Origin: Erinaceus europaeus | Lineage: Eukaryota; Chordata; Mammalia; Eulipotyphla; Erinaceidae | DNA: 64,000 nucleotides | NCBI RefSeq assembly: GCF_950295315.1 | Contig: NC_080168.1 | Coordinates: 69,201,254-69,265,253, forward strand | Direction: 5' to 3' | Shown here: positions 63,859-64,000 of the stretch, piece by piece | How the letters are laid out: the number at the start of each line of letters is the position of its first letter | How positions within the stretch are numbered: the stretch's first letter is position 1 | Position numbers and translations under genes: made by a program | Notes under the pieces: generated by a model | The model's database searches: none | The model's input: the letters and a program-made list of their open reading frames with translations, nothing else | Told to the model about the DNA's origin: nothing

Positions 63859-64000
63859 CAGAAGTCGGGCGGTAGCACAGTGGGTTAAGCACACATGGTG
63901 CAAAGTGCAAGGACTGATGTAAGGATCCCGGTTCAAGCCCCAGGCTCCCCACCCGCAGGGGAGTCACTTCACAAGCAGTGAAGCAGGTCTGCAGGTGTCT
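63859..64000 (+). mobile_element. SINE type A, cut by the window end
   Basis: AGTCGGGCGGTAGCACAG, B box GGTTCAAGCCCC, CACCCGCAGGGGAGTCAC. Confidence 0.94.

Larger units (their letters stand above)
52555..64000 (+). other. SACS: SACS intron (continues beyond the window)
   Basis: From the donor at 52,555 to the window end. The next human exon starts with LSDWIKIGD; I did not find a matching exon here. Contents are unique DNA, SINEs, a MIR and L1 pieces, listed separately. Confidence 0.75.

Noticed and set aside
1..64000. CRISPR arrays, bacterial operons or phage-like modules
   Set aside because: No spaced identical repeats, no bacterial-type gene packing; the repeat content is mammalian throughout.

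Overview
The window looks like genomic DNA from a placental mammal, almost certainly a hedgehog (Erinaceus type). This is inferred from the repeats: tRNA-derived SINEs with a head reading GTCGGGCGGTAGCGCAG and a CAA-rich tail before an AATAAATAAA end are, as far as I know, typical of hedgehogs. There is no bacterial gene, operon or CRISPR array.

The only protein-coding gene I can support starts near position 52,300 on the + strand. A CpG island (about 51,780-52,620) holds GC boxes, a short upstream ORF, a probable start codon at 52,319 and a well-formed 151-base coding exon (52,404-52,554). The exon encodes the ubiquitin-like domain at the N terminus of sacsin (SACS, the very large DNAJ/HSP90-like chaperone). 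Everything right of 52,555 is its first large intron. The roughly 51.8 kb to the left is intergenic.

The rest is repeats, often nested. I use working names. SINE type A: CAA-tail type. Type B: head like GGCAGTGGCGCACCTGGTTAAG, ends in AATAAATAAA. Type C: head like ATAGCATAATGGTTATGC, short. Type D: head near AGAGCATTGGACTCTCAA. Type E: head like ATAGCTCACCTGG. Some copies carry an extra 3' module, GCCTCCAGGAGCAGTGG to CCCTGGAGGC. L1 copies have three kinds of 3' end: a standard one, and two ends (X and Y) attached to a long shared non-coding body that joins the end of L1 ORF2 at about 11,050.

Layout. 1-8,700: SINEs, a HAL1-like element, an old L1. 8,755-12,960: an L1 with a long 3' UTR carrying a solo LTR, a stray ORF2 fragment and a SINE, next to an L1 in the other direction. 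13,000-28,450: unique sequence with scattered SINEs, a possible retrocopy and a solo LTR. 28,513-34,453: a nearly full-length L1 (minus strand) inside a type C SINE. 34,500-44,650: unique DNA, SINEs and a 200-base gap (38,055-38,254). 44,655-48,455: a damaged L1 mosaic with another solo LTR. 48,500-51,780: mostly unique upstream flank. 51,780-52,620: SACS promoter and first coding exons. 52,620-64,000: SACS intron with SINEs, L1 pieces and a MIR.

The most interesting signals: two solo LTRs of one family carry a copy of the 5' half of tRNA-Gly(GCC) in U3; the L1 5' UTR contains a SINE-like pol III head in antisense; several insertions have unusual structures (head-only, tail-only, three copies of one target site, a 155-base direct repeat flanking an element).
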